From assembly GCF_027286325.1 (NCBI RefSeq), contig NZ_CP114588.1:372001-436000 (forward strand): a DNA stretch of 64,000 bases, written 5' to 3'. Position numbers and translations under genes: made by a program. Below are positions 9,605-20,901 of the stretch, in pieces (the stretch's first letter is position 1; every line of letters begins with the position of its first letter). The notes below the pieces were generated by a model. The model saw nothing but the letters and a program-made list of their open reading frames with translations, was not told the DNA's origin and did not search any database. The DNA comes from Salinivibrio kushneri (lineage in GTDB: Bacteria; Pseudomonadota; Gammaproteobacteria; Enterobacterales; Vibrionaceae).

Positions 9605-11063
9605 TTTAAACCAATGGCTGAGTCCGTGGCTGGTAGATGCGCCGAGCGTCCCAGTAAAACAGATGACACTCGACAGTCGCTGCGTCGGTGATGGCGATGT
9701 GTTCGTGGCGGTGCAAGGCCATCAGGTCGATGGTCGTCAGTTTATTCAGGCTGCGATTGAGGCAGGCGCAGCGGCCGTGGTGCAACAAGGCGAACATGAC
9801 CAGGTAAACTGGCACGGCCAAGTCCCAGTGATCACTGTGTGCGCCTTACCCCATGCACTGTCTGCGATGGCCGCCCGTTTTTATCACGACCCCCAACAGC
9901 ACTTGCATGTGATTGGTGTGACTGGGACCAACGGCAAAACCACGGTGTCACAACTGATTGCTCAGTGGCTTGAATCGTTAGATAAGCGCACGGCGGTGAT
10001 GGGCACCACAGGCAACGGTTTTATCGGCGCGCTGAAAGCGGCCGAAAACACCACTGGGGACGCAATTAGCATTCAAGCCCAGCTGGCAGACTTTGTTCAG
10101 CAAGGGGCCAGCCATGTGGCGATGGAAGTATCATCGCACGGCCTAGCACAAGGACGCGTCGCCAGCCTTGCTTTTGATGCGGCGGTGTTTACCAATTTAA
10201 GCCATGATCACCTTGATTATCACGGCACACTGGATGCCTACGCCGAGGCGAAAAAACAACTGTTTGAGTTAGGTTCGCCACTTAAAGTCATCAATGCGGA
10301 TGATAGTGTTGGTCGCACCTGGCTACAGCAATGGCCCGAGGCGATTGCGGTCGCCATGGATGCAGCTTCACTGGATGCCCATGCAGGCCGATTTGTGCGC
10401 GCGACATCGGTGGCTTATGCCAGCGATGGTGTACGGGTGCAGATCGACTCATCCTGGGGGCAAGGCGAAATTCATGCTGCTTTGGTGGGAGATTTTAATG
10501 TCAGCAATTTGCTGGTGAGCTTGGCCACCTTATTAGGGCTGGGCTATCCACTGGCGCCGTTATTGGCCGTGAGCCCGCAGCTGCAAGCTGTCACGGGGCG
10601 GATGGAGGTTTTTCTCGCCGCTGACAAACCGACAGTCGTGGTTGATTATGCTCACACGCCCGATGCGTTAGAGAAAGCGCTGCTTGCCTTGCGTCGCCAT
10701 TGTAACGGTGCGCTGTGGTGCATCTTTGGCTGTGGCGGAGACCGTGATACACGCAAGCGGCCATTAATGGCCCGTTTGGCTGAGCAGCACGCCGATCATG
10801 TGGTATTGACCAACGATAACCCACGTAGCGAAGACCCTGAGACCATTACTCAAGACATGCTTGCGGGCATGGAGACGCCAGAGCGCGCATGGGTAAAACA
10901 CGATCGCGCCGGCGCGGTGAGCCAGGTTATTCGCCAAGCCAAAGCCGAGGATATTGTTTTAGTCGCAGGCAAGGGCCATGAAGATTATCAAGTTTTAGCG
11001 GACGGCAAGGTGCACTATTCCGACCGAGAGACGGTGGCGGCGCAACTCAAGGAGTTATCATGA
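9597..11063 (+). CDS. murE: UDP-MurNAc-tripeptide synthetase MurE
   Basis: A 488-residue Mur ligase that adds meso-diaminopimelate to UDP-MurNAc-L-Ala-D-Glu in the cytoplasm. The P-loop TGTNGKTT lies at residues 109-116. The DNPR motif at about 407-410, diagnostic of meso-DAP rather than lysine specificity, shows that the cell wall is the usual Gram-negative type. The ATG overlaps the end of ftsI. The gene ends in ATGA shared with murF. Confidence 0.97.
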   Translation: MNDLNQWLSPWLVDAPSVPVKQMTLDSRCVGDGDVFVAVQGHQVDGRQFIQAAIEAGAAAVVQQGEHDQVNWHGQVPVITVCALPHALSAMAARFYHDPQQHLHVIGVTGTNGKTTVSQLIAQWLESLDKRTAVMGTTGNGFIGALKAAENTTGDAISIQAQLADFVQQGASHVAMEVSSHGLAQGRVASLAFDAAVFTNLSHDHLDYHGTLDAYAEAKKQLFELGSPLKVINADDSVGRTWLQQWPEAIAVAMDAASLDAHAGRFVRATSVAYASDGVRVQIDSSWGQGEIHAALVGDFNVSNLLVSLATLLGLGYPLAPLLAVSPQLQAVTGRMEVFLAADKPTVVVDYAHTPDALEKALLALRRHCNGALWCIFGCGGDRDTRKRPLMARLAEQHADHVVLTNDNPRSEDPETITQDMLAGMETPERAWVKHDRAGAVSQVIRQAKAEDIVLVAGKGHEDYQVLADGKVHYSDRETVAAQLKELS

Positions 11064-12427
11064 TTCGGACCTCACTCGATACCCTCGCGCACGCGGTGAA
11101 CGCGACGATTTTACAACGTGAGTTGATACCGGCGAGCCCTCAAGTTGATGCCATTACCACAGATACCCGCGAGCTTGGCGAAGGGGCGATGTTTGTTGCC
11201 TTAAAAGGGGAGCGCTTTGATGGCCATGACTTTGCGGATCAAGCCAAAGCGGCCGGTGCGGCGGCGATAGTGGTCGAGCGTCCGCTGGATGTGGCGATCC
11301 CTCAATTGCTGGTGGAGGACACACGTATCGCGCTTGGCCAGCTGGGCGCGTGGGTAAAAAGCCAGTGTCAGGTGTCCACCATTGCCATTACCGGCAGCTG
11401 CGGTAAAACCACGGTAAAGCAAATGCTGGCAGCTATTCTGACACAAAAAGGCCCGACCTTAGCCACTGCAGGCAATTTTAATAATGATATTGGTGTGCCG
11501 CTGACTCTGTTCCGGCTGACCCCTGAGCACCAGTATGCGGTGATTGAGCTGGGCGCGAATCATATTGGTGAAATCGCTTATACCACCGCGTTGGTGAAAC
11601 CGGATATCGCTATGGTGACCAACCTGGCTGCGGCACATCTTGAGGGCTTTGGCTCGCTGGAAGGAGTGGCAATTGCCAAAGGAGAGATCTACCAAGGTCT
11701 GCCAGAAGGTGGCATTGCTCTGGTCAATCAGCACAGCCACGGCGACGAAAAGTGGCAAGCGGTCTTGGCTGACAAGCAGGTGATCCCCGTCACTGACACC
11801 GAGGCTGCGCCATTGAGATTAATAGAGAGCGTGCTCACCGATGCAGGCTGTTATCAAATCACCCTCAGTGATGGCGAGATGCAAAAAACGGTCACCTTGC
11901 CATTACCCGGGGTGCACAACATCACCAATGCATTGATGGCCGGTTGTGCGGCGATGCAGCTACCGGAGGTGAGTTTGGACGATGTGGTCAACGGCCTCGC
12001 CTCCGTAGAAAACGTGGCGGGACGCACTCAGGTGACAGAGCCTCGTCCGGGGTTGCGGTTGATTGATGATACCTATAACGCCAGTGTGCCGGCGATGAAA
12101 TCAGCAATAGATGTACTGGCCAGCTACCCTGGGGAGCGCTGGCTCATTGTGGGGGACATGGCTGAGCTGGGGCAATACAGTGAACAAATGCACCGTGAAG
12201 TGGGACAACATGCTGAAAAGGCACAGTTAGACCGTGTTTTCACGACCGGAAACGATAGCCGTGTGATCAGCGAATGCTGCGGCGGCGACCATTTTGATAG
12301 TAAAGAGGCGCTAATCGCGCATGTAGTAGCCATGATGAACACACACACACCAGACACAATTTTAATTAAAGGCGCTCGCGGAATGGCGATGGAAGCCGTG
12401 GTTACCGCCATCAAGGAGGCTTGCTAA
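11060..12427 (+). CDS. murF: UDP-MurNAc-tripeptide:D-Ala-D-Ala ligase MurF
   Basis: A 455-residue Mur ligase that adds D-Ala-D-Ala to complete the UDP-MurNAc-pentapeptide. The P-loop GSCGKTT is at residues 112-118; the central ligase region contains [11 protein letters not shown], and [11 protein letters not shown] marks the C-terminal domain junction. It overlaps murE by four bases, and its stop codon TAA overlaps the ATG of mraY by one base. Confidence 0.97.
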   Translation: MIRTSLDTLAHAVNATILQRELIPASPQVDAITTDTRELGEGAMFVALKGERFDGHDFADQAKAAGAAAIVVERPLDVAIPQLLVEDTRIALGQLGAWVKSQCQVSTIAITGSCGKTTVKQMLAAILTQKGPTLATAGNFNNDIGVPLTLFRLTPEHQYAVIELGANHIGEIAYTTALVKPDIAMVTNLAAAHLEGFGSLEGVAIAKGEIYQGLPEGGIALVNQHSHGDEKWQAVLADKQVIPVTDTEAAPLRLIESVLTDAGCYQITLSDGEMQKTVTLPLPGVHNITNALMAGCAAMQLPEVSLDDVVNGLASVENVAGRTQVTEPRPGLRLIDDTYNASVPAMKSAIDVLASYPGERWLIVGDMAELGQYSEQMHREVGQHAEKAQLDRVFTTGNDSRVISECCGGDHFDSKEALIAHVVAMMNTHTPDTILIKGARGMAMEAVVTAIKEAC

Positions 12428-13509
12428 TGCTTTTATGGTTAGCGGAGGCGTTACAAAACCTTTTACCTTCAATGCGCTTGTTTGAATACCTCACGTTTCG
12501 GGCAATTGTCAGTGCCTTGACGGCGTTACTGTTCTCGCTGTGGGCCGGACCGCGTTTGATTAAACGTTTACAATCGATGCAAATTGGCCAAGTGGTACGC
12601 GAAGAAGGCCCTGAGTCTCACTTTAGCAAGCGTGGCACGCCAACCATGGGCGGGGTGCTGATTGTTGCTGCCATCAGTTTAACCGTCTTTTTATGGGCAG
12701 ACTTAGCTAACCCTTATGTGTGGGCGGTGATGGTGGTATTGCTCGGCTACGGCGCGGTGGGCTTTGTCGATGATTACCGTAAGGTGGTGCGCAAAAATAC
12801 CGATGGCTTGGTGGCGCGCTGGAAGTACTTTTGGCAATCCGCCATTGCCTTAGGGGTGGCGTTTGCGCTGTATGCGCACGGAAAAGACACCGCGGCCACT
12901 CAGTTGGTGGTGCCGTTTTTCAAAGACGTAATGCCGCAACTTGGCCTGTTTTATGTGGTCTTTACCTATTTTGTGATTGTCGGCACCAGCAATGCGGTAA
13001 ACTTGACGGATGGCCTAGATGGATTGGCGATTCTGCCCACGGTGATGGTCGCCGGTGGGTTTGCCTTTATTGCCTGGGCTACCGGGAACGTCAACTTTGC
13101 CAGCTACTTGCATATTCCGTATATCCAATACAGCAGTGAGCTGGTGGTGGTATGTGCCGCGATTGTCGGTGCTGGCCTTGGCTTTTTGTGGTTTAACACC
13201 TATCCGGCGCAAGTCTTCATGGGTGATGTAGGCTCGCTGGCACTCGGCGGCGCGCTCGGCACTATCGCCGTATTGGTGCGTCAAGAGCTGCTACTGATCA
13301 TCATGGGCGGAGTGTTCGTGATGGAAACGGTCTCAGTGATCTTACAGGTTGGTTCTTATAAGTTGCGTGGCCAACGTATTTTCCGCATGGCGCCGATCCA
13401 TCACCACTATGAACTAAAAGGCTGGCCGGAGCCGCGCGTGATCGTGCGCTTTTGGATTATTTCGTTGATGCTGGTGCTGATTGCACTGGCCACACTCAAG
13501 GTACGCTAA
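12427..13509 (+). CDS. mraY: Phospho-MurNAc-pentapeptide translocase MraY
   Basis: A 360-residue polytopic inner-membrane enzyme that transfers phospho-MurNAc-pentapeptide to undecaprenyl phosphate, making lipid I. The conserved Asp pair is at 115-116 (VDDYRK), [10 protein letters not shown] begins at 192, and the [11 protein letters not shown] motif is near the C-terminus. I chose the ATG at 12427 over the in-frame TTG at 12421. It gives exactly the E. coli length and the expected MLLWLAE start, and it abuts the murF stop. Confidence 0.97.
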   Translation: MLLWLAEALQNLLPSMRLFEYLTFRAIVSALTALLFSLWAGPRLIKRLQSMQIGQVVREEGPESHFSKRGTPTMGGVLIVAAISLTVFLWADLANPYVWAVMVVLLGYGAVGFVDDYRKVVRKNTDGLVARWKYFWQSAIALGVAFALYAHGKDTAATQLVVPFFKDVMPQLGLFYVVFTYFVIVGTSNAVNLTDGLDGLAILPTVMVAGGFAFIAWATGNVNFASYLHIPYIQYSSELVVVCAAIVGAGLGFLWFNTYPAQVFMGDVGSLALGGALGTIAVLVRQELLLIIMGGVFVMETVSVILQVGSYKLRGQRIFRMAPIHHHYELKGWPEPRVIVRFWIISLMLVLIALATLKVR

Positions 13510-13511
13510 TC

Positions 13512-14882
13512 ATGTCAGCCGCGAGCCAGCGTTCATTAACCGAGTTTCGCCATATCGTAGTGATGGGCTTGGGTGTGACCGGCCTGTCGGTGGTGCATTT
13601 TATTGCACGCCGTCACCCTAAGGCATGCATCCGTGTGATGGACTCGCGCGCGCAGCCACCGGGGCAAGACCAACTGCCAGATAACGTCGAGTTGCACACA
13701 GGCAGTTGGCAGGCGCAGTGGTTAGCCGATGCCGATTTGGTGGTGATTAACCCAGGGATCTCGCTGCAGACGCCAGCGTTGGCGCCAGTCCATGCAGCGG
13801 CTACGCCTATTGTGGGAGACATTGAGCTATTTGCCTGGTACTGCGATAAGCCAGTAGTGGCAATCACCGGCTCCAACGGTAAAAGCACTGTCACGGCGCT
13901 GGTGGGCGAAATGGCGAAAGCGAGTGGGATTGACGTCGGGGTGGGTGGCAATATCGGTGTCGCGGCGTTAGATTTGCTCGACCGCGGTCACGAGCTGTAT
14001 GTGTTAGAGCTGTCCAGCTTTCAACTCGAGACCACTGACTCGCTGGTTCTAGATGGCGCGGCCTTTTTGAATTTCTCAGAAGATCATATGGATAGGTACG
14101 ACAGCTTGGCTGATTATCGTGCCGCCAAGTGTCGTATTTTTACCCATGCGACCACTTTGATTGCCAATGCCGATGATCCGCAAACGCACGATGATCTGCA
14201 AACACGCCAGGGTCTGCAAACAAACAGCGCCTCCTCCATGCGTCTGTTTGGTTTTCATCAAGGTGACTACTGCCTTATCACTCACCAAGGTGAAGCGTGG
14301 CTATCGGCGCACGGCCAGCCATTATTGCCTGTCTCTTCGCTGGGGCTGGTGGGACGTCATAACGTGGCGAATGGGCTGGCGGCGATGGCATTGGCTGACA
14401 GTGTTGGCATCAGTCAGCAGGGGCAAAAATCGGCACTGAGTACATACGCCGGCCTCCCGCACCGCTGTCAAAAGGTCGCCGAGCACCAGGGCGTGCTTTG
14501 GGTCAATGATTCAAAAGCCACCAATGTGGCCAGTACCCTGGCCGCGCTCGATGGCCTAGATATTGAAGGGCGGTTACACCTGTTGGTCGGGGGCGATGGT
14601 AAAGGCGCGGACTTTAGTCTGTTGCAACCTGTGTTGGCGACGCTGGACGTGTCGCTTTACTGCTTTGGCAAAGATCAAACGCAGTTGGCGGCGCTCGATA
14701 ATTCGGCGCAGTGTGTGGAAACGCTGCACCAAGCGGTCGATGCTGCAGCGCATCAAGCCTGTGCCGGAGATATGGTGTTGTTATCACCCGCTTGTTCAAG
14801 CTTGGATCAGTTCACTAATTTTGCTGCTCGTGGGGATGCCTTTATCGCCGAGGTAGAATCGATGATCGCGAGGCACGCATGA
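13512..14882 (+). CDS. murD: UDP-MurNAc-L-alanine:D-glutamate ligase MurD
   Basis: A 456-residue Mur ligase that adds D-glutamate to UDP-MurNAc-L-Ala. The N-terminal nucleotide-binding loop reads [10 protein letters not shown], the P-loop GSNGKST is at 120-126, and NDSKATN lies in the C-terminal half. The ATG at 13512, two bases after the mraY stop, starts the protein just before the first beta strand; a longer upstream extension inside mraY would not match the family. It overlaps ftsW by four bases. Confidence 0.96.
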   Translation: MSAASQRSLTEFRHIVVMGLGVTGLSVVHFIARRHPKACIRVMDSRAQPPGQDQLPDNVELHTGSWQAQWLADADLVVINPGISLQTPALAPVHAAATPIVGDIELFAWYCDKPVVAITGSNGKSTVTALVGEMAKASGIDVGVGGNIGVAALDLLDRGHELYVLELSSFQLETTDSLVLDGAAFLNFSEDHMDRYDSLADYRAAKCRIFTHATTLIANADDPQTHDDLQTRQGLQTNSASSMRLFGFHQGDYCLITHQGEAWLSAHGQPLLPVSSLGLVGRHNVANGLAAMALADSVGISQQGQKSALSTYAGLPHRCQKVAEHQGVLWVNDSKATNVASTLAALDGLDIEGRLHLLVGGDGKGADFSLLQPVLATLDVSLYCFGKDQTQLAALDNSAQCVETLHQAVDAAAHQACAGDMVLLSPACSSLDQFTNFAARGDAFIAEVESMIARHA

Positions 14883-16084
14883 CAGTAAGCCGACTTCCCC
14901 AATATTGCTGGCAGTGGCTACGCACACCATCTCCTGGGGTGTTGTACGACCGCCAGTTAGTCTGGACCTCGCTGCTGTTAATGGTTATTGGGTTAGTCAT
15001 GGTGACCTCGGCGTCTTTACCGGTTGGACTTAGGCTGGCCGATGCCCCGTTTTTGTTTGCTAAGCGTCATGCTTTTTATCTGACGGTCGCCATCATTGCG
15101 GCCGTGGTGGTGATGTATATCCCAGTGCGATTATGGCAGCGTTATAGCGGCTATATGTTATTGCTTTCGTCGCTGCTGCTGCTGGCGGTCCTCGCCATTG
15201 GTCGGTCTGTTAACGGCGCGGCGCGCTGGATTTCGATTGCCGGGATCAACATTCAGCCCGCAGAGATTGCCAAGTTATCCTTGTTTGTTTTTCTGGCTGG
15301 CTACCTGGTACGTCGCCATGGTGAAGTGCGTGAACATTTTCGTGGTTTTGCTAAGCCCTTGGCAGTGCTCTTGTTCTTCGCAAGCTTATTGTTGGCGCAA
15401 CCTGATTTAGGCTCGGTGGTGGTGATGTTTGTTACCACCGTGGGGATGCTATTTATTGCAGGGGCGAAGCTGTGGCAGTTTATTGCACTGCTGATCACCG
15501 GGTTGACCTTGGTCGGGGGCTTGATTGTCGCTGAGCCTTACCGGGTGCGCCGCGTCACTGCCTTTTTAGACCCATGGCAAGACCCGTTTGGCAGTGGCTA
15601 TCAGCTAACCCAATCCTTAATGGCATTTGGGCGCGGGGATTGGTTTGGACAAGGGCTAGGTAACTCGATTCAAAAACTGGAATACTTGCCAGAAGCCCAT
15701 ACCGATTTCGTGTTTGCGGTGATTGCCGAAGAGCTTGGCTTGGTGGGCGTCAGTGTGATTTTGTGTCTGATTTTTTACTTGGTGTTTAAAGCCTTGTTTA
15801 TTGGCAAGCGTTGCCTAGAGCAAACGCAGTTATTTGGTGGGTTTCTCGCCTTCGGAATTGGGATTTGGTTTGCGTTTCAAACCATGGTCAATGTAGGCGC
15901 TGCCGCTGGTATGTTGCCAACCAAAGGTCTCACATTGCCCTTGATCAGTTACGGCGGATCCAGTCTGGTGACCATGGCAGTGGCAGTTGCTTTGCTATTG
16001 CGTATTGACCACGAGTACCGCCTGGCCACCTCGCAAGCGCATCAACGAAACCCTTATCAAGGTAAAGAACAGAATAATGAGTAA
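14879..16084 (+). CDS. ftsW: Septal peptidoglycan glycosyltransferase FtsW
   Basis: A 401-residue SEDS-family polytopic membrane protein with about ten transmembrane helices. It polymerises lipid II into septal glycan strands together with FtsI. Family signatures include GAARWI, the [16 protein letters not shown] loop and the C-terminal [13 protein letters not shown] stretch. It lies between murD and murG and overlaps both, by four and eight bases. Confidence 0.96.
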   Translation: MTVSRLPQYCWQWLRTPSPGVLYDRQLVWTSLLLMVIGLVMVTSASLPVGLRLADAPFLFAKRHAFYLTVAIIAAVVVMYIPVRLWQRYSGYMLLLSSLLLLAVLAIGRSVNGAARWISIAGINIQPAEIAKLSLFVFLAGYLVRRHGEVREHFRGFAKPLAVLLFFASLLLAQPDLGSVVVMFVTTVGMLFIAGAKLWQFIALLITGLTLVGGLIVAEPYRVRRVTAFLDPWQDPFGSGYQLTQSLMAFGRGDWFGQGLGNSIQKLEYLPEAHTDFVFAVIAEELGLVGVSVILCLIFYLVFKALFIGKRCLEQTQLFGGFLAFGIGIWFAFQTMVNVGAAAGMLPTKGLTLPLISYGGSSLVTMAVAVALLLRIDHEYRLATSQAHQRNPYQGKEQNNE

Positions 16085-17138
16085 AAAACGATTATTAGTG
16101 ATGGCGGGTGGTACCGGTGGCCATGTGTTCCCCGGGCTCGCGGTTGCCAAGTATTTAGAAAAACAAGGCTGGGAGATCTGCTGGTTAGGGACGGCTGATC
16201 GCATGGAGGCTGATTTGGTGCCTAAATATGGCATCGAGATCGCATTTATTCGTGTTAAAGGCTTGATTGGATCTGGGCTGATGCGCAAGCTACGAGCCCC
16301 TTGGATGATTGTCAGTGCGATTTGGCAAGCGCGGCAAGTGATCAAGCGCTTTAAACCCGACGCTGTATTAGGCATGGGTGGCTATGTCAGTGGCCCAGGC
16401 GGGATTGCCGCGTGGTTAAGTGGTGTGCCAGTGATCCTGCACGAGCAAAATGCGGTGGCAGGGTTAACCAACCGCTGGCTGGCTAAGGTAGCCAAGCAAG
16501 TATTGCAAGCGTTTCCAGGCGCCTTCGATGGCACGACAGTGGTCGGTAATCCTGTACGTCGAGACGTGTGCGATCTTGCTGCGCCCGAGCAACGTTTGAG
16601 TGAGCGAGAAGGCGCCTTGCGTGTCTTAGTCATGGGAGGCAGTCAAGGTGCGCGGATCCTTAATCAAACGGTGCCAGAGGCTATTGCGCTCACCGAGCAA
16701 GCGGTCACGGTTCGCCACCAAGCAGGCAAGCATAACGCTAACCACACACGTGATGCGTATCAGCAAGCCGGAGTCAGCGACGTTGAAGTTAGTGAATTTA
16801 TTGATGATGTCGCCGAGGCCTATGCGTGGGCGGATGTGGTGATTTGCCGCAGCGGGGCATTGACGGTTTCTGAGCTGGCGGCGGCCGGCGTTGGGGCGAT
16901 TTTCGTCCCCTTCATGCACGCAGATAGGCAACAGGCTCTCAACGGTGACTACTTAGTCACCCGCGGTGCGGCTTTAATGATTGAACAGCCATCACTGACA
17001 GCGAGCACATTGGCTGAGACAATTAACCAGCTTGACCGTCCGCGCTTATTAGCGATGGCGACGGCAGCGCGAGAGGCGGCCATCATTGATGCAGATGCCC
17101 GTGTCGCGGACGTCATCGTCACGCACGCCAACAAATAG
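16077..17138 (+). CDS. murG: UDP-GlcNAc:undecaprenyl-PP-MurNAc-pentapeptide GlcNAc transferase MurG
   Basis: A 353-residue GT28 glycosyltransferase that converts lipid I to lipid II on the inner face of the membrane. The glycine-rich loop [10 protein letters not shown] is at 11-20, [12 protein letters not shown] forms the second loop, and the C-terminal domain has [10 protein letters not shown] and [11 protein letters not shown]. The start at 16077 overlaps the end of ftsW by eight bases and gives a length close to E. coli MurG. Confidence 0.97.
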   Translation: MSKKRLLVMAGGTGGHVFPGLAVAKYLEKQGWEICWLGTADRMEADLVPKYGIEIAFIRVKGLIGSGLMRKLRAPWMIVSAIWQARQVIKRFKPDAVLGMGGYVSGPGGIAAWLSGVPVILHEQNAVAGLTNRWLAKVAKQVLQAFPGAFDGTTVVGNPVRRDVCDLAAPEQRLSEREGALRVLVMGGSQGARILNQTVPEAIALTEQAVTVRHQAGKHNANHTRDAYQQAGVSDVEVSEFIDDVAEAYAWADVVICRSGALTVSELAAAGVGAIFVPFMHADRQQALNGDYLVTRGAALMIEQPSLTASTLAETINQLDRPRLLAMATAAREAAIIDADARVADVIVTHANK

Positions 17139-17148
17139 AGAATAGAGA

Positions 17149-18606
17149 ATGGGTAAATTGGATAATCAGCAGCTGGAAAAAATTCGCACCATGATCCCGG
17201 AAATGCGCCGGGTTAAGCGGATCCACTTTGTGGGGATCGGTGGTGCAGGCATGTGTGGTATTGCTGAAGTGCTGATTAATGAAGGTTACCAAATAACCGG
17301 CTCGGATCTTGCACAGAATATCGTCACAGAGCGATTGGCATCCATGGGGGCGCAGATTTTTATCGGGCATCAAGCGAGCCATGTCGAACAAGCCAGTGTT
17401 GTGGTGGTGTCGACAGCCATTAAACCGGATAACCCGGAAGTGGAAGCGGCAAAGGCGGCGCGCATTCCTGTGGTGCGTCGGGCGGAAATGCTTGCCGAAT
17501 TAATGCGCTATCGGCACGGAATTGCCGTTGCCGGCACCCACGGCAAAACCACCACCACCGCGATGGTCACTCAGATTTTCTCCGAGGCGGGACTGGATCC
17601 CACGTTCGTCAATGGCGGGTTAGTGAAAAGTGCTGGGACCAACGCGCGGTTAGGCAGCAGTCGCTATTTGATTGCAGAAGCGGATGAAAGTGATGCCTCT
17701 TTTTTACACCTGCAGCCAATGGTGGCGATTGTCACCAACATAGAAGCTGACCATATGGATACCTATGGCGGCAGCTTTGCGAAGTTGCAGCAGACCTTTA
17801 TCGACTTTCTCCACAATCTGCCGTTTTATGGTTTGGCAGTGGTGTGTATTGATGATCCTGTGGTGCGTGAATTGATCCCCGCGATTGGGCGGCAAGTGAT
17901 CACCTACGGGTTCTCGCACGATGCCGATGTATGTTTACATGATTACCATCAGCATGGGCAGTGCGGTGTGTTTAAAGTGACACGCCCTCATCGCCAAACG
18001 CTAACTATCCGTTTGAACACTCCTGGCCAACATAATGCGCTCAATGCGGCAGCAGCGATTGCGGTTGCAACCGAAGATGGTGTGGACGATGACGCAATCT
18101 TACGCGCCTTGGCCAATTTTGCTGGTACGGGTCGACGTTTCGATCAGCTCGGTGAGTTTGCGGTGGATGAGGGAACGGCCTTGCTGGTGGACGATTATGG
18201 TCATCACCCCAGTGAAGTGGACGTTACCATTAAAGCGGCGCGAGCAGGCTGGCAAGATCATCGTTTAGTGATGATTTTTCAGCCACACCGTTACAGCCGG
18301 ACACGCGATCTTTATGATGACTTTGCCAATGTGTTGGAAAAAGTGGATGTGTTGCTGATGTTGGATGTGTACTCGGCGGGAGAAACGCCGATTGCAGGTG
18401 CTGACGGTAGAAGCTTATGTCGTAGCATTCGCGCGCGCGGTAAGCTGGATCCTATTTTTGTGCCTAATGCTGAGGCATTACCCTCTGCATTGGCCAACGT
18501 GCTGCAACCTAATGACTTGGTTTTAACACAAGGCGCGGGTGATATTGGTAAAGTGGCAAAAAATTTAGCGGCAAAGCAGCTAGACAAGGCTAAAATGGCG
18601 CAATAA
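17149..18606 (+). CDS. murC: UDP-MurNAc:L-alanine ligase MurC
   Basis: A 485-residue Mur ligase that adds the first amino acid, L-alanine, to UDP-MurNAc. [17 protein letters not shown] lies at the N-terminus, the P-loop GTHGKTTT is at 129-136, and DDYGHHP is in the C-terminal domain. It follows murG by ten bases. In E. coli ddlB comes next, but here murC is followed directly by ftsQ, as in Vibrio. Confidence 0.97.
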   Translation: MGKLDNQQLEKIRTMIPEMRRVKRIHFVGIGGAGMCGIAEVLINEGYQITGSDLAQNIVTERLASMGAQIFIGHQASHVEQASVVVVSTAIKPDNPEVEAAKAARIPVVRRAEMLAELMRYRHGIAVAGTHGKTTTTAMVTQIFSEAGLDPTFVNGGLVKSAGTNARLGSSRYLIAEADESDASFLHLQPMVAIVTNIEADHMDTYGGSFAKLQQTFIDFLHNLPFYGLAVVCIDDPVVRELIPAIGRQVITYGFSHDADVCLHDYHQHGQCGVFKVTRPHRQTLTIRLNTPGQHNALNAAAAIAVATEDGVDDDAILRALANFAGTGRRFDQLGEFAVDEGTALLVDDYGHHPSEVDVTIKAARAGWQDHRLVMIFQPHRYSRTRDLYDDFANVLEKVDVLLMLDVYSAGETPIAGADGRSLCRSIRARGKLDPIFVPNAEALPSALANVLQPNDLVLTQGAGDIGKVAKNLAAKQLDKAKMAQ

Positions 18607-18735
18607 ATAGTAGCTGACGAGATAAAAATAGCGGTCAGTATCGGTTGTTGCGAGAACAAACATCGGTTTTTATCGTCTTTGTGGGAAAATGGCGCGCAAT
18701 CGATCCCAGCTTAGTGATGAAAGTGCATCTTTGGG

Positions 18736-18765
18736 TTGGAGAGCGTCACGCAGGATCGCTATAAT
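18736..18765 (+). promoter_or_regulatory. Candidate internal promoter for ftsQAZ
   Basis: TTGGAG at 18736-18741 and a perfect TATAAT at 18760-18765 are separated by 18 bp, within the longest gap of the dcw cluster (217 bp between murC and ftsQ). Confidence 0.6.
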
Positions 18766-18823
18766 CATTCGGTTTTTTCGCTGTGAGTGTCAAGTCGCAT
18801 CGACACAAGGCGATAAGATAGGT

Positions 18824-19600
18824 ATGAGCATGGTCAATGCCCTGACACGCGTACAAACAGTGATAAAACTGGATCGGCAAAAAGGCGCGTCACTCGCGTT
18901 CCTGGTTGGGGTCATTACCCTAATGTTGCTGGGGATTGTCCGTGTGATTGATTGGATGAGTGATGAGCAGCAGCTCCCCTTGTCGCAACTGGTGATGGAA
19001 GGTGACCAAACACATGTCAGTGTTGATCAAGTTCGCCAAGCGGTGTTGTCAGGCGGCGAGCTAAAAAGCTTTATGCTGCAGGATGTGAATCGCATCCAAG
19101 CGAATATTGAGGCACTCCCGTGGGTGAAACAGGTTGCGGTAAGGAAACAGTGGCCCGATACCTTAAAGGTACATATTACTGAATACCAGGCTAGCGCGAT
19201 TTGGAACGGGCAAAAATTGCTGACGCCAGCCGGGACGGTTTTCAATGGTGCCCCGCAAGATGTCGCCGATAAAAAGCTGGTGTCGTTACATGGCAATACC
19301 GGCACATCGGAAGAAGTCTTGCGAACGAGCCGAGAGCTCGAACGTAAATTACAGCGAATTGGCTTATCAATTCAGGCGTTATCACTGAACAAACGGCGCT
19401 CATGGCGCATTGTGACACGAGATGGCGTACGGATTGAGTTAGGGCGTAAAGCTCGACAAGAACGGCTGGCGCGACTGGTCAGTTTATACCCTCGGATAAA
19501 GGCGCAAGACAAAGCCATTGCTTATGTAGATTTGCGGTATGACACAGGGGCAGCGGTAGGCTGGAAAACAGAGGCAGACGACGCGAATAGCCAAAATTAA
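18824..19600 (+). CDS. ftsQ: Cell division protein FtsQ
   Basis: A 258-residue bitopic protein with a short cytoplasmic tail, one transmembrane helix (about 25-45), a POTRA domain (about 50-120) and a C-terminal beta domain. FtsQ recruits FtsB and FtsL to the divisome. I preferred the ATG at 18824, just before MVNALTRVQ; another ATG two codons on at 18830 is possible. The open frame runs further upstream, but that part covers the likely promoter at 18736-18765 and would make the protein unusually long. Confidence 0.92.
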   Translation: MSMVNALTRVQTVIKLDRQKGASLAFLVGVITLMLLGIVRVIDWMSDEQQLPLSQLVMEGDQTHVSVDQVRQAVLSGGELKSFMLQDVNRIQANIEALPWVKQVAVRKQWPDTLKVHITEYQASAIWNGQKLLTPAGTVFNGAPQDVADKKLVSLHGNTGTSEEVLRTSRELERKLQRIGLSIQALSLNKRRSWRIVTRDGVRIELGRKARQERLARLVSLYPRIKAQDKAIAYVDLRYDTGAAVGWKTEADDANSQN

Positions 19601-19611
19601 GAGATGGTTGA

Positions 19612-20868
19612 ATGAATAAAACGACAGACAAGTCACTGATAGTTGGGCTCGATATCGGTACGTCCAAAGTGTCTACCTTGGTCAGTGAAGTGCTGCCAGA
19701 TGGCACCATCAATGTGCTGGGTGTGGGCAGCAGCCCGTCGCGCGGTATGGATAAAGGTGGCGTGAACGACTTAGAGTCTGTGGTTAAATCTGTTCAGCGA
19801 GCGGTGAATGAAGCCGAGATGATGGCAGATTGCCAGATCAGCTCTGTCTATCTTTCTTTGTCAGGGAAGCATATTCACTGCCAAACTGAGAGAGGAATGG
19901 GGACAATATCGGACGAAGATGTTACCCAAGACGACATAGACAATGTGATTCATACCGCGAAGTCGGTCAAAATCAGTGATGAGCAGCGCGTGCTGCATGT
20001 GATCCCACAAGAATACAAAATTGATTATCAAGAAGGGATCAAAAATCCGCTCGGGTTATCCGGGGTAAGGATGGAAGCGAGTGTGCACCTCATCACATGT
20101 CACAATGACACCGCAAAAAATATTGAGAAAGCAGTCGAACGTTGTGGTCTTAGCGTTGATCAACTGATTTTCTCCGGGCTTTCAGCAAGCCATGCCGTGA
20201 TCACACCGGATGAGCGAGAGTTGGGTGTCTGTGTCGTCGATATCGGTGGCGGCACCATGGACCTTGCTGTATGGACAGGAGGCGCCCTCCGCCATGCCGA
20301 GGTGATCCCTTATGCGGGCAATGTGATTACAAGTGATATCGCGTATGCCTTTGGCACACCGCTGGCCGATGCAGAAGACATTAAAGTGAAATATGGCTGT
20401 GCATTGAGTGAGCTGGTGAACAAGGACGCCAAAGTCAATGTCCCAAGTGTGGGAGGACGCCCATCAAGGACATTGCAGCGACAAACCTTGTCAGAGGTGA
20501 TTGAGCCGCGTTGCTCAGAGCTCCTAGGATTGGTGAACCAAAAGCTGGTCGCTATCCAAGAGAAGTTGCGTAGCGATGGTGTTAAACATCAAATGGCAGC
20601 GGGGATTGTGCTCACTGGGGGTGCATCACAAATGCACGGCTTGGTTGAATGCGCAGAACGTGTTTTCCAAAACCAGGTGAGAGTGGGACAACCGGTGAAT
20701 GTCACAGGATTGACCGACTACGTGCAAGCGCCTTGTTATGCAACCGCGGTTGGGCTTTTACACTACGGCAAAGAAAGCTTGCTGACAGAAACGAGTGAAC
20801 CAGAACAAAAGCGGGCTGTGGCTAGCTGGATTAATAAGCTGAGTAGCTGGTTTAAGAAAGAATTTTAA
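19612..20868 (+). CDS. ftsA: Cell division protein FtsA
   Basis: A 418-residue actin-like ATPase that tethers FtsZ filaments to the membrane. The phosphate-1 motif GLDIGTSKVS is at the N-terminus and VVDIGGGTMDLAVW forms phosphate-2. The C-terminal amphipathic helix that inserts in the membrane is visible as NKLSSWFKKEF. It follows ftsQ by 11 bp and precedes ftsZ by 33 bp. Confidence 0.97.
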   Translation: MNKTTDKSLIVGLDIGTSKVSTLVSEVLPDGTINVLGVGSSPSRGMDKGGVNDLESVVKSVQRAVNEAEMMADCQISSVYLSLSGKHIHCQTERGMGTISDEDVTQDDIDNVIHTAKSVKISDEQRVLHVIPQEYKIDYQEGIKNPLGLSGVRMEASVHLITCHNDTAKNIEKAVERCGLSVDQLIFSGLSASHAVITPDERELGVCVVDIGGGTMDLAVWTGGALRHAEVIPYAGNVITSDIAYAFGTPLADAEDIKVKYGCALSELVNKDAKVNVPSVGGRPSRTLQRQTLSEVIEPRCSELLGLVNQKLVAIQEKLRSDGVKHQMAAGIVLTGGASQMHGLVECAERVFQNQVRVGQPVNVTGLTDYVQAPCYATAVGLLHYGKESLLTETSEPEQKRAVASWINKLSSWFKKEF

Positions 20869-20901
20869 CCCTGATGCGAACAGGAAGGACGGAGAGAACT
20901 C

